Of a stretch of 13,115 nucleotides of DNA, positions 1-6,586 are shown one piece after another. The stretch is from NCBI GenBank assembly GCA_013813955.1, contig JACCQW010000193.1:1-13115 (forward strand), read 5' to 3'. A program made the position numbers and the translations under genes. The DNA comes from Solirubrobacterales bacterium. GTDB taxonomy: Bacteria > Actinomycetota > Thermoleophilia > Solirubrobacterales > Solirubrobacteraceae. Numbering within the stretch: position 1 is the first letter of the stretch; every line of letters starts with the position of its first letter. Under the pieces are notes generated by a model, which saw only the letters and a program-made list of their open reading frames with translations, was not told where the DNA came from and did no database searches.

Positions 1-843
1 GGCGACCTCCGGCACGCCGCCGACCGCCCGCGCGACGACGGGCACGCCGAAGTGGAAGGCCTCCAGCAACGGGATGCAGAACCCCTCGTGCTCGGACAGG
101 CACAGAAACGCGTGCGCGCAGCGGTAGCGCTCGGCGAGCTGCTCGCGCGAGAGGCCGGACTCGATGCGCACCGCGCCCGGCGCCAGCTCGTCGGCCAGGC
201 CCTGCAGCGCCGCGCGGTAGCGGTCGTTCAGCGGGGAGCCGACGAGCACGAGCCGCGCGTCGGGGGCGTGGCGGCGGCGGTAGAGCTCGAACGCGCGGAT
301 GACCTCGTCCTGGCGCTTGTGCGGCGTCAGGCGCCCAACGAAGAGCACGAGCGGCGGCCCCGGCGGCGGGTCGGCGGCGCGCGCGGGCCCCAGGGCCGCG
401 GGGTCGAAGAGGATCGGGATGACGGTGTCGCCGCCGAGCTCGCGCGCGTTGTACAGCGACACGCCCGCCGCGACGTCGACGGCGGCGGCGAACTCCGGCA
501 GCTGGCGGCGGCCCAGCGCGCACTGCACGGCGGCCTGCGGGTCGTGGTCCCAGAACCACCGCGCCGGCGTGATGTTGTGCGAGAGCAGCAGCTTGCGCTG
601 GGGCAGCTCGAGCACCCCGCGCAGCTTCGGCGCGTAGGCGGAGTAGTGGATGAGCAGCACGTCGCCGCCGGCGGCGGCCAGCGCGCGCAGCGGCTTCACG
701 CGGTCGCCGACGCGGGGGTCGATCGAGGCCGCCACGTCGCGCCCGCCCCATCCCCAGGCGCCGAACAGCTCGCGGAAGGCCAGCGCCTGCGTGGTGACCG
801 CGTCGACGGGCCCCGCGCCGCTAAGGACCTGGTGGACGTTCAC
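1..843 (-). CDS. GT4-family glycosyltransferase, 3' end beyond window
   Basis: GT-B fold glycosyltransferase, expected to add a sugar from a nucleotide-sugar donor to a lipid-linked glycan on the cytoplasmic side. 281 codons are visible and the frame stays open at the window edge, so the C-terminus is missing. The N-terminal domain opens with a Gly-containing loop (SGAGPVDAVTTQA, residues 8-20) typical of the acceptor-side Rossmann domain. The C-terminal donor domain begins near LVLFVGRLTPHKRQDE (165-180) and carries the family E-x7-E motif in SEHEGFCIPLLEAF (250-263, E253 and E261). The start is the GTG at 843. It is fixed by a strong Shine-Dalgarno (GGAGGA, 854-849) five bases upstream, which lies inside the previous gene, so the two frames overlap by 23 bp. 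It is the last visible gene of the Wzm/Wzt cluster and is probably coupled to it. Donor and acceptor sugars cannot be read from the sequence. The family call is firm. Confidence 0.9.
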   Translation of the reverse strand, partial: MNVHQVLSGAGPVDAVTTQALAFRELFGAWGWGGRDVAASIDPRVGDRVKPLRALAAAGGDVLLIHYSAYAPKLRGVLELPQRKLLLSHNITPARWFWDHDPQAAVQCALGRRQLPEFAAAVDVAAGVSLYNARELGGDTVIPILFDPAALGPARAADPPPGPPLVLFVGRLTPHKRQDEVIRAFELYRRRHAPDARLVLVGSPLNDRYRAALQGLADELAPGAVRIESGLSREQLAERYRCAHAFLCLSEHEGFCIPLLEAFHFGVPVVARAVGGVPEVA

Positions 844-1150
844 GGCGGTCCTCCAGCTCGGCCAGCGCGACCAGCAGCTGCAGGTTGAAGCGCGTCTGCT
901 GGGCCTCCAGCTCGCGGGTGTACTGGCGCAGCACGTGCAGCAGCAGGCGCTTGAGCCACGTGATCGGCGCGCCGAGCACACGCGTCGAGCGCATGAGGTC
1001 TGGGTCGGGCTCGATGACCGCCCACTCCATGAGCTGCTCCATCGACACGCGCTCGGTCGGCTCGATGCGCAAGCCGGGTGGGAGCTCGCCGGCGCCGCCG
1101 TGCGCGGCCGCCGCCGCGCGCGCGGCGTCCAGGGCGTCCTCGGGCCTCAC
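821..1150 (-). CDS. 109-aa helical protein of unknown function in the Wzm/Wzt cluster
   Basis: I do not recognise this as a named protein. The start is the GTG at 1150, which overlaps the TGA of the upstream ATPase gene (GTGA), and the stop is TAG at 823-821, inside the next gene. The N-terminal third is Ala/Pro rich and low complexity. Residues 27-60 include RIEPTERVSMEQLMEW. The C-terminal half (63-101) is a strongly predicted amphipathic helix with alternating basic and aromatic residues, WLKRLLLHVLRQYTREL, then EAQQTRFNLQLLVALAEL. From memory, a similar KR-x-LRR-x-Y-x-QQ-x-FN segment occurs just before the catalytic domain of some bacterial polysaccharide methyltransferases and glycosyltransferases. 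This gene may therefore be a stand-alone membrane-associating or scaffolding helix for the neighbouring enzymes. No catalytic motif, signal peptide or cysteine cluster is visible. Coding status is supported by the coupled overlaps on both sides and by hydrophobic periodicity. Confidence 0.75.
   Translation of the reverse strand: MRPEDALDAARAAAAAHGGAGELPPGLRIEPTERVSMEQLMEWAVIEPDPDLMRSTRVLGAPITWLKRLLLHVLRQYTRELEAQQTRFNLQLLVALAELEDRRERPPGP
849..854 (-). promoter_or_regulatory. Shine-Dalgarno for the GT4 gene, inside the upstream ORF
   Basis: GGAGGA on the minus strand, five bases before the GTG at 843. It decides the start of the glycosyltransferase and shows that this start is used although it lies within the end of the 109-aa upstream gene. 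Confidence 0.7.
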
Positions 1151-1917
1151 GGCGAGGGCACCTCCTCGGTGGTGCCCATGAGCCGGTGATAGAAGGGCAT
1201 GCCCTCGTCCACGGGCCCGTCGAAGACCTTCTCGCCGCCGTCGAGCACGATCACGCGCTCGCAGGTGCGCTCGATCAGCGCGGCGTCGTGGGAGACGAGC
1301 ACGAGCGTCGCGCCCGCCGCGATCTGCTCGGCGATACGCGCCTCGCACTTGCGCTGAAAGGCCTCGTCGCCGACCGCCAGCACCTCGTCGATGAGCAGCA
1401 CGTCGGCGTCCAGGTGCGCGGCGATCGAGAAGCCCAGCCGCAGGAACATGCCCGACGAGTAGGTCGCCACCGGCGCGTCGATGAAGTCGCCCAGCTCGGA
1501 GAACGCGACGATCGCATCCAGCCGCGCCTCGATCTGCGCGCGGTCCAGCCCGTGCAGCGCGCCGTTGAGGAAGATGTTCTCGCGCCCGGAGAAGTCGCGC
1601 CCGAAGCCCGCGCCGAGCTCGAGCTGGGAGACGATCTGCCCGCCGCAGCCCACGCGGCCCGAGGTCAGCGGCACAATGCCCGCGAGCACGCGCAGCGTGG
1701 AGGACTTGCCCGCGCCGTTGCGCCCCACCATCCCGACCGTCTCGCCGGGCTCGATGCGAAGCGAGACGTCGCGCAGCGCCTGCACCGGCGGCGGCCCGCC
1801 GGCGCGCTCGCGGCCGATCAGCAGCTCCTTGAGCGTGCGCCCGCGGTCCGCGCGCACGTTGAAGGCCCGCGAGGCGTCCTCGAGCACGATCTCCCCCGGC
1901 CTGAGCCCGTCGATCAC
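1147..1917 (-). CDS. wzt: Polysaccharide ABC transporter ATP-binding protein, short Wzt type
   Basis: Cytoplasmic ATPase that powers export of an undecaprenyl-linked polysaccharide through the Wzm permease encoded just upstream. It has 256 residues. Walker A is GRNGAGKSS (65-73), the variant signature is TYSSGMFLRLGFS (152-164), Walker B is DVLLIDEVLAVGD (172-184) with catalytic E178, and the switch histidine is in VLVSHD (H210). The YSSGM signature and the SGRENIFLNG segment (110-119) are typical of the Wzt/TagH/RfbE subfamily rather than importers. The start is the GTG at 1917-1915, giving a GTGA overlap with the permease stop. The same frame runs further upstream, but that part is only antisense-frame shadow of the permease. 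The protein ends soon after the nucleotide-binding domain. The C-terminal beta-sandwich that binds the glycan cap in long Wzt proteins such as E. coli O9a is absent, so export does not depend on that recognition module. Confidence 0.95.
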   Translation of the reverse strand: MIDGLRPGEIVLEDASRAFNVRADRGRTLKELLIGRERAGGPPPVQALRDVSLRIEPGETVGMVGRNGAGKSSTLRVLAGIVPLTSGRVGCGGQIVSQLELGAGFGRDFSGRENIFLNGALHGLDRAQIEARLDAIVAFSELGDFIDAPVATYSSGMFLRLGFSIAAHLDADVLLIDEVLAVGDEAFQRKCEARIAEQIAAGATLVLVSHDAALIERTCERVIVLDGGEKVFDGPVDEGMPFYHRLMGTTEEVPSP

Positions 1918-2678
1918 ACCACCACCGCCAGCTCGCCCTGCAGGCGCTCGAACAGCAGCCGCCCGCCGGCGAGCGCGACGATCGCGGCGACGGCTATGTA
2001 GCCCAGCACCGCGAGGTCGGGCACGACGCCGCCGTAGAGCACGTCGCGCACCGCCGTGATGAACGGCGCGACCGGGTTGCCCCACTCGAGGATCGCCCGG
2101 TAGGTCGCGCGCTCGGTGATCGACTCCGGGCGGAAGAAGATCGGCGAGATGAAGAACCACGGCAGCAGCGCGGCCGACAGGATCGGCGCCACGTCGCGGA
2201 AGTAGGCGTGCAGGATGCTCACCGCGAAGGCGAAGCCGAGCACGAACGCGTACAGGCAGACGAGGATCGCCGGCAGCAGCAGCAGCGCGACGTCCAGCGT
2301 GCCGCGCAGCGCGACCGTCACGATGCCCAGCAGCGCGAGGATGAGCAGGAACGTGACCATCTGGACAGTCACCACCGCGCCGGGGATCGTCAGCCGCGGA
2401 AAGCGCGCCTTGCGCACCAGCGCCCCCTGCTCCAGCAGCGAGGGCGCCGCGCTGATCACCGACTGGCTGAAGAAGATCCACACCACCAGCCCGACCATGA
2501 GAAACAGAGGGAAGTCCTCGATGTCGTCCAGCGGGAAGATCACGCCGAACATGAGGTAGTAGGCGCCCATCAGCACGAGCGGGTTGACGACGTACCACAG
2601 CACGCCCAGGGCGGAGCCCTTGTACTTCTGGCGCAGCTCGCGCCGGACCATCTGCTCGAACAGGTAGCGGTAGGCCAC
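1914..2678 (-). CDS. wzm: Polysaccharide ABC-2 transporter permease (Wzm)
   Basis: Integral membrane permease of 254 residues, the usual size for Wzm/TagG/RfbD proteins. It forms the channel that moves lipid-linked polysaccharide across the cytoplasmic membrane. The amphipathic N-terminus (YLFEQMVRRELRQKYKGSALG, about 4-24) is the interface helix characteristic of the family. Hydrophobic spans follow near residues 24-47, 57-76, 100-128, 133-158, 166-183 and 222-244. The motif RDVAPILSAALLPWFFISPIFF (about 161-182) is the typical late-membrane segment. The GTG start at 2678 lies seven bases after the xylanase stop, with no clear Shine-Dalgarno, so translation may depend on the upstream gene. 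Its stop overlaps the ATPase start by four bases, which fixes the pair as one transporter. Confidence 0.95.
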   Translation of the reverse strand: MAYRYLFEQMVRRELRQKYKGSALGVLWYVVNPLVLMGAYYLMFGVIFPLDDIEDFPLFLMVGLVVWIFFSQSVISAAPSLLEQGALVRKARFPRLTIPGAVVTVQMVTFLLILALLGIVTVALRGTLDVALLLLPAILVCLYAFVLGFAFAVSILHAYFRDVAPILSAALLPWFFISPIFFRPESITERATYRAILEWGNPVAPFITAVRDVLYGGVVPDLAVLGYIAVAAIVALAGGRLLFERLQGELAVVV

Positions 2679-2685
2679 GCGGCGA

Positions 2686-3738
2686 TTATGGCCCCAGCGC
2701 CCGCTGCACCGCCTCGTAGGCGGGCTTGGGGCGCAGCCGGGAGTCCAGCAGCGTGGCCCGGCCGAAGCCCGGCTGGTTCTCCGGGATCCACGAGCGCGAG
2801 TCCGTGAAGCCCCAGAACGTGAACGAGCGGCACTTCGCGACCTCCAGGCAGCCGCGCAGCGCGTCGGTGAACACCCGCGCCTGGGCCGCGAGGTCCCCCT
2901 CGCTCGCGGGCTGGCGAAGCGCGACGTCGGCCTCGGTGACCGCCACCTCCACCCCGAGCGCCACGAAGCGCCGCAGGTTCGCGGCGAAGTCGGCGGGCAC
3001 CCCCTTCAGGTTGACGTGCATCTGAAAGCCGACGCCGTCGACCGGAGCGCCCTGCGCCTTCAGCTCGCGCACGAGCGCGTACAGCCGGTCGGACTTCGGG
3101 TTGATCCCCTCGATCCCGAAGTCGTTGATGAAGAGCTTCGCGTCGGGGTCGGCCTCGCGCGCGGCGCGAAACGCCTGCGCGACGTAGCCGGGGCCCAGGC
3201 GCTGCAAGAAGACCGAGCGCCGCAGCCGCCCGCGGTCGGTGATGGCCTCGTTGACCACGTCCCAGGTGGCCACGCGCCCGCGGAAGTGCCCGGCGACGCG
3301 GGCGATGTGCTCGAGCATTGCGGCGCGCAGCTCCTCGGCGTCCAGCGGCCCCAGCCACCCGGGGGTCTGGCTGTGCCACACGAGCGTGTGCCCGCGCACG
3401 ACCTGGCCGGCGTCGTGCGCGCGCCCGACGATCTCGTCGGCGGGCCCGAACTCGAAGGTCCCCTGCTCGGGAGCCACGACATCCCACTTCATCTCGTTCT
3501 CGGGCGTCACGCTGGAGAACTGCCCCGCGACGAGCTGGCCGTAGGCCCGGTCGCGCTCCAGCGCCCGCGCCTGCACGGCGGTCCCGACGCGCCGGCCCTC
3601 GGCCTGCGCCAGCTCGCGCAGCGGCGTGCCCGGCAGCGGCTTGGCCTCCGCGCCGGGACGGGTCTGCGTGTACGCCGTGACGACGGCGAGGCCGAACGCG
3701 ACGGCGATCGCGGCGCTTCTAGTGGTCCGTCCGGTCAA
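2686..3738 (-). CDS. Secreted GH10 endo-beta-1,4-xylanase
   Basis: Glycoside hydrolase family 10 enzyme of 350 residues that cleaves internal beta-1,4-xylosidic bonds with retention of configuration. Visible hallmarks are SSVTPENEMKW (75-85), VVRGHTLVWHSQTPGW (113-128), the acid/base glutamate in TWDVVNEA (E164), Q239 and H241 in the FQMHV segment, and the nucleophile in VAVTEADV (E269). C297 and C303 flank CLEVAKC, where GH10 enzymes often have a disulfide, and FWGFTDSRSW (308-317) supplies the aromatic subsite. The N-terminus has a positively charged start, a hydrophobic stretch (residues 9-23) and a possible cleavage after AEA at 32, so secretion or membrane anchoring is likely. No carbohydrate-binding module is present. 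The only in-frame start is TTG at 3738. The gene sits between the initiating sugar transferase (34 bp) and the exporter permease (7 bp), which points to processing the cluster's own polymer rather than plant xylan. That role is inference; the fold and catalytic residues are clear. Confidence 0.93.
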   Translation of the reverse strand: MTGRTTRSAAIAVAFGLAVVTAYTQTRPGAEAKPLPGTPLRELAQAEGRRVGTAVQARALERDRAYGQLVAGQFSSVTPENEMKWDVVAPEQGTFEFGPADEIVGRAHDAGQVVRGHTLVWHSQTPGWLGPLDAEELRAAMLEHIARVAGHFRGRVATWDVVNEAITDRGRLRRSVFLQRLGPGYVAQAFRAAREADPDAKLFINDFGIEGINPKSDRLYALVRELKAQGAPVDGVGFQMHVNLKGVPADFAANLRRFVALGVEVAVTEADVALRQPASEGDLAAQARVFTDALRGCLEVAKCRSFTFWGFTDSRSWIPENQPGFGRATLLDSRLRPKPAYEAVQRALGP

Positions 3739-3772
3739 TCCGCGCGTGTTCGGGCGGTCGGGCCACCCACGC

Positions 3773-5299
3773 TCAGAACGCCCCTCGCCGGGTGAACACG
3801 GCCGGGATCGTCTTGACGAGGATGCTCAGGTCCAGAAAGACCGACCAGCGCTCGAGGTACAGGAAGTCCAGGCGCACCAGGTCGTCGAAGTCCAGCTCCG
3901 AGCGCCCGGAGACCTGCCACAGGCCGGTGATCCCCGGCGTCACCAGGTAGCGCTTCTTGTGCCACGGCTCCATGCGCTCGAAGTCGCGCTGGGGCAGCGG
4001 GCGCGGGCCCACCAGCGACATCTGCCCGCGCAGCACGTTGACGAGCTGGGGCAGCTCGTCGATCGAGTAGGTGCGCAGGAGGCGCCCGATCCGGGTCATA
4101 CGCGGGTCGTCGCGGATCTTGAACAGCGCCCCCGAGGCCTCGTTGACGGACTCCAGGTCGGCCTGGCGCTGGTCGGCGTCGCGGCGCATCGTGCGGAACT
4201 TGAAGCACGCGAAGGGCACGCCGCCGATGCCGGGCCGGATCGAGCGGTAGACGATCGGCCCGCGCGAGCTCAGGCGGATCGCGAGCGCGCAGCCGGCGAG
4301 CAGCGGGCTGAGCACGATGAGCAGGAGCGTGGAGCAGACGATGTCGAACGTGCGCTTCATCGCGTAGTCGATGCCCTCGAAGACCGGCGGCTTGAGCTCG
4401 AAGAGCGGCACCGCCTCGCCGGGCACGAACTCCGCGCGGTGGACGAGGATCTCCATCGTCGAGGGCGCGATGCGCACGCGGACGGCGAGGCTGTGGCAGA
4501 CGTCGACGAGCTCCACCGCCTGCGTCTGCGGAAAGTCGGGATCGGCGATGATCACCTCGTCGATGCGGTGCTTGGCGATGACCGCGGCGAGCTGGTCCAG
4601 GCTGCCGAGCGAGACCAGGCCGTTGTCGGGGCGCGGCGTCAGCGAGATGAAGCCGATGACCTTGACCATCGGGTGGGCGGTGTCTCGCAGCGCGTGGCCG
4701 ACCGCCTCGATCTGCTCGCCGGAGCCGACGAGCACGGCGCGGCGCTGGTGGCCGGCCAGGCGCAGCAGCAGCCCGGTCGCCTTCTGATAGGCCAGGCGCA
4801 GCATCGACACGTAGGCCACGGCGAAGAACAGCGAGCCGTAGAAGATGTAGTAGGAGGAGAAGTCGTTGGCGTCGGCCAACGCGAAGACGAGCGCCACGAG
4901 CGTGACCTGGAACAGCGACGAGACGACCTTGGCCATGCCGGGGCGCTCGGCGCGGCCGGCGTACAGCCCCGAGCGCGCGAACAGCAGGACGGTGATCAGG
5001 TAGGCGAAGTTGAAGATCTCCTCGGTCTGCTCGACCTGGACGTTCAGCCGCCAGTCGCCGGAGACCAGGCCGGCCTTCAGCCACAGCGCGGTGAGGATCG
5101 CCATGAAGATGCCGACGAAGTCGGCGAGCAGCAGCGTGGCCACGCGCGCCACCCGGCGCAGCGTCTCCAGGCGCAGCAGGAACGACAGGGCGGGCGGCCG
5201 CTTGCGGCGGACGTCACGGTCCCCGAGCGAGAAGTCGACGGGCCGCAGCTCCGTTGTCTCCCGCTGGCCATCCAGTGGCTGCTGCTGCGTGGTCGACAT
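3773..5299 (-). CDS. Exopolysaccharide polyprenyl glycosylphosphotransferase (WbaP/CpsE type)
   Basis: Membrane enzyme that starts repeat-unit synthesis by moving a sugar-1-phosphate from a UDP-sugar to undecaprenyl phosphate. The product is 508 residues. After a basic N-terminal tail there are hydrophobic spans near 52-75, 95-108, 126-142 and 150-168. A soluble Rossmann-like domain follows (RAVLVGSGEQIEAVGHAL, 187-204, to about 290). A membrane re-entrant segment (317-341) leads to the catalytic domain: CFKFRTMRRDAD (365-376), the Asp-Glu pair in YSIDELPQL (D414, E415), SLVGPRPL (428-435) and TPGITGLWQVSGRS (454-467). This is the full large-PGT layout. The ATG at 5299 is preferred over an in-frame TTG at 5320 because a purine-rich GGGGAAGGG lies just upstream of it. 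The sugar is not predictable from sequence, although Glc-1-P or Gal-1-P is usual for the family. A 106-bp spacer separates it from the decarboxylase gene upstream. Confidence 0.95.
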   Translation of the reverse strand: MSTTQQQPLDGQRETTELRPVDFSLGDRDVRRKRPPALSFLLRLETLRRVARVATLLLADFVGIFMAILTALWLKAGLVSGDWRLNVQVEQTEEIFNFAYLITVLLFARSGLYAGRAERPGMAKVVSSLFQVTLVALVFALADANDFSSYYIFYGSLFFAVAYVSMLRLAYQKATGLLLRLAGHQRRAVLVGSGEQIEAVGHALRDTAHPMVKVIGFISLTPRPDNGLVSLGSLDQLAAVIAKHRIDEVIIADPDFPQTQAVELVDVCHSLAVRVRIAPSTMEILVHRAEFVPGEAVPLFELKPPVFEGIDYAMKRTFDIVCSTLLLIVLSPLLAGCALAIRLSSRGPIVYRSIRPGIGGVPFACFKFRTMRRDADQRQADLESVNEASGALFKIRDDPRMTRIGRLLRTYSIDELPQLVNVLRGQMSLVGPRPLPQRDFERMEPWHKKRYLVTPGITGLWQVSGRSELDFDDLVRLDFLYLERWSVFLDLSILVKTIPAVFTRRGAF

Positions 5300-5301
5300 A
5301 T

Positions 5302-5310
5302 CCCTTCCCC
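5302..5310 (-). promoter_or_regulatory. Shine-Dalgarno-like purine run deciding the sugar transferase start
   Basis: GGGGAAGGG on the minus strand, two bases before the ATG at 5299. It favours that ATG over the upstream in-frame TTG at 5320, which has no comparable site. Confidence 0.5.
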
Positions 5311-5319
5311 TAACGGCCA

Positions 5320-5334
5320 AACATGGCAGATGTT
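5320..5334. promoter_or_regulatory. 15-bp palindrome in the sugar transferase leader
   Basis: AACAT-GGCAG-ATGTT is a perfect inverted repeat with 5-bp arms and a 5-nt centre, unusually AT-rich for this genome. It lies about 20 bp upstream of the sugar transferase ATG. It could be an operator or a small RNA hairpin near the ribosome site. No known regulator is assigned. Confidence 0.3.
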
Positions 5335-5367
5335 CCGCCGGACTTCACCTTCTTTGAGCATTTTCCC

Positions 5368-5402
5368 TGCGCAAGTGTGCGCAACCCCGCAGCAACCCCG
5401 CA
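5368..5402. repeat. Short phased direct repeats upstream of the sugar transferase
   Basis: TGCGCAA occurs at 5368-5374 and 5378-5384, ten bases apart. It is followed by a perfect 11-bp tandem duplication GCAACCCCGCA at 5381-5391 and 5392-5402. Read on the minus strand, TTGC recurs at about 11- and 10-bp intervals, close to one helical turn. This lies in the 106-bp gap before the sugar transferase and abuts the end of the decarboxylase gene. A weak promoter, TTGCGC then 16 nt then AATGCT, can be drawn from the last repeat. A protein-binding array is possible but unproven. Confidence 0.4.
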
Positions 5403-5405
5403 GGC

Positions 5406-6356
5406 TCAGCGACGCCCCGCGCCGACGAGCGCGTCCATGCCCGACTGCTCGATCGTCCGGCGCAGGCCGTCTCGCAGCTGGACCTCCGGCTCCCAGCCGA
5501 GCACGTCGCGGGCCAGCGTGATGTCCGGCTGGCGCACCTGCGGATCGTCGGTGGGCAGGGCCTCGAAGACGATCTCCGAGCGCGACTCCGTGACCTCGAT
5601 CACCGCCTGCGCAAGCTCCAGCAGCGTGAACTCGTGCGGATTGCCGACGTTGATCGGCTGGTGCTGGCCGGACTCCGCAAGCGCGATGATGCCGCGGATG
5701 AGGTCGTCGACGTAGCAGAAGGACCGGGTCTGGCTGCCCGACCCGAAGACGGTGATCGGCCGGTGCTGCAGCGCCTGGCGAAGGAAGGTCGGGATCGCGC
5801 GCCCGTCGTGCGGTCTCATCCGAGGACCAAACGAGTTGAAGATTCGAACGATCGCGGTGTCGACACCCTGCTGGCGGTGGTAGGCCATGGTCAGCGCCTC
5901 GGCGTAGCGCTTGGCCTCGTCGTAGACGCCGCGCGGGCCAATCGGGTTGACGTGGCCCCAGTAGGTCTCCTTCTGGGGATGGACCTGCGGGTCGCCGTAG
6001 ACCTCGCTGGTGGACGCGAGCAGAAAGCGCGCGCGGTGCTTCTTGGCCAGGCCCAGGGTGTGGTGCGTGCCCTGCGAGCCGACCTTCAGCGTGTGCAGCG
6101 GCAGGCGCAGGTAGTCGATCGGCGAGGCGGGCGAGGCCAGGTGGTAGACGAAGTCGATCGGCCGGTCGACGAAGTAGGGCGTGATGATATCCAGCTGCAG
6201 GAACTCGAACTCGGGCACGCGGATGTGCTCGATGTTGGCCAGCGAGCCCGTCTCGAGGTTGTCCACGCAGATGACGCGATGGCCGCGGCGCAGTAACTCG
6301 TCGCACAGGTGCGACCCGAGAAACCCCGCTCCACCGGTGACGAGGCAGGTGGCCAT
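5406..6356 (-). CDS. uxs: UDP-glucuronate decarboxylase (UDP-xylose synthase)
   Basis: Extended short-chain dehydrogenase of 316 residues that converts UDP-glucuronate to UDP-xylose with bound NAD, in the cytosol. The NAD-binding motif is [11 protein letters not shown] (7-17), and the adenine-ribose acidic residue lies in VDNLETG (31-37). The catalytic residues are in [10 protein letters not shown] (114-123, with S117 and E118) and YDEAKR (Y145, K149). UXS-specific blocks are present: HLASPASP (72-79), [12 protein letters not shown] (131-142), [15 protein letters not shown] (204-218) and [10 protein letters not shown] (270-279, R275). These separate it from 4-epimerases and 4,6-dehydratases, which lack the YWG-NPIGPR block. 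The start is ATG at 6356, 15 bp downstream of the 59-aa gene, with only a weak Shine-Dalgarno. It supplies UDP-xylose, which fits the GH10 xylanase two genes further on. Confidence in the UXS assignment over another decarboxylase/epimerase is high. Confidence 0.92.
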   Translation of the reverse strand: MATCLVTGGAGFLGSHLCDELLRRGHRVICVDNLETGSLANIEHIRVPEFEFLQLDIITPYFVDRPIDFVYHLASPASPIDYLRLPLHTLKVGSQGTHHTLGLAKKHRARFLLASTSEVYGDPQVHPQKETYWGHVNPIGPRGVYDEAKRYAEALTMAYHRQQGVDTAIVRIFNSFGPRMRPHDGRAIPTFLRQALQHRPITVFGSGSQTRSFCYVDDLIRGIIALAESGQHQPINVGNPHEFTLLELAQAVIEVTESRSEIVFEALPTDDPQVRQPDITLARDVLGWEPEVQLRDGLRRTIEQSGMDALVGAGRR

Positions 6357-6371
6357 GTGCCCGCAGGCTAC

Positions 6372-6551
6372 CTAGCGGACCCGAGCGACCCTGTACTGCT
6401 TCTTCGTGAGGTCCGGGGCCAGGACCACGAGGCCGTCGTCGCGGCGCTTGGCGAGCCCGCGCTTGATCAGGCGCTTGGAGACGACCGGGCAGCGCTTGCA
6501 GCGCGGTGCGCTGCCGCAGCACTTGCGCTTCGGCTTGAAACGGGTCTTCAT
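6372..6551 (-). CDS. 59-aa basic Cys-rich protein, probable small metal-binding protein
   Basis: Small ORF from ATG at 6551 to TAG at 6374-6372. Nearly a third of its residues are Lys or Arg. It has four cysteines in a compact KCCGSAPRCKRCP block (C11, C12, C18, C21), followed by VVSKRLIKRGLAKRR and a short C-terminal segment ending QYRVARVR. The CC-x5-C-x2-C spacing could bind zinc or another metal, and the charge suggests nucleic-acid or ribosome contact. I recall similar short KCC-x-RCKRCP proteins scattered in Actinobacteria without an assigned function, but this is from memory. It is the first gene of the minus-strand cluster, 15 bp before the decarboxylase, and it is divergent from ferritin. 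A palindrome overlaps its likely promoter, with TAGGCT at 6567-6562 as a possible -10. Whether it belongs functionally to the polysaccharide cluster or to iron homeostasis is open. Confidence 0.8.
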   Translation of the reverse strand: MKTRFKPKRKCCGSAPRCKRCPVVSKRLIKRGLAKRRDDGLVVLAPDLTKKQYRVARVR

Positions 6552-6553
6552 CG

Positions 6554-6569
6554 GTTAGGCCAGCCTAAC
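6554..6569. promoter_or_regulatory. Palindromic operator candidate, DtxR/IdeR-like, before ferritin
   Basis: GTTAGGC-CA-GCCTAAC is a perfect inverted repeat with 7-bp arms in the 47-bp divergent spacer between the 59-aa gene and ferritin. Reading from 6555, it agrees with 13 of the first 15 positions of the DtxR/IdeR box consensus as I remember it (TTAGGTTAGSCTAACCTAA), but not with the last four. It sits where the -35 region of the ferritin promoter and the -10 of the divergent gene would be. Iron-dependent control is the natural reading; the regulator itself is not in the window. Confidence 0.5.
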
Positions 6570-6586
6570 GCGTCGCGGTGGAGCGG

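Noticed and set aside
1151..1348. Upstream extension of the 109-aa ORF
   Set aside because: The extra residues are shadow of the ATPase C-terminus; the GTG at 1150 overlapping the ATPase stop is the sensible start.
1918..2598. N-terminal extension of the Wzt frame
   Set aside because: The frame is open upstream, but its translation is Arg/Ala/Gly-rich shadow of the permease gene. The GTG at 1917 with a GTGA overlap gives the normal protein.
5300..5320. TTG start for the sugar transferase
   Set aside because: The TTG at 5320 has no ribosome site, whereas the ATG at 5299 follows a purine run.
3626..5521. 631-aa open frame on the plus strand opposite the sugar transferase
   Set aside because: Composition is dominated by Arg/Asp/Glu/Gln/Val repeats without any domain, and it is fully antisense to a well-supported gene.
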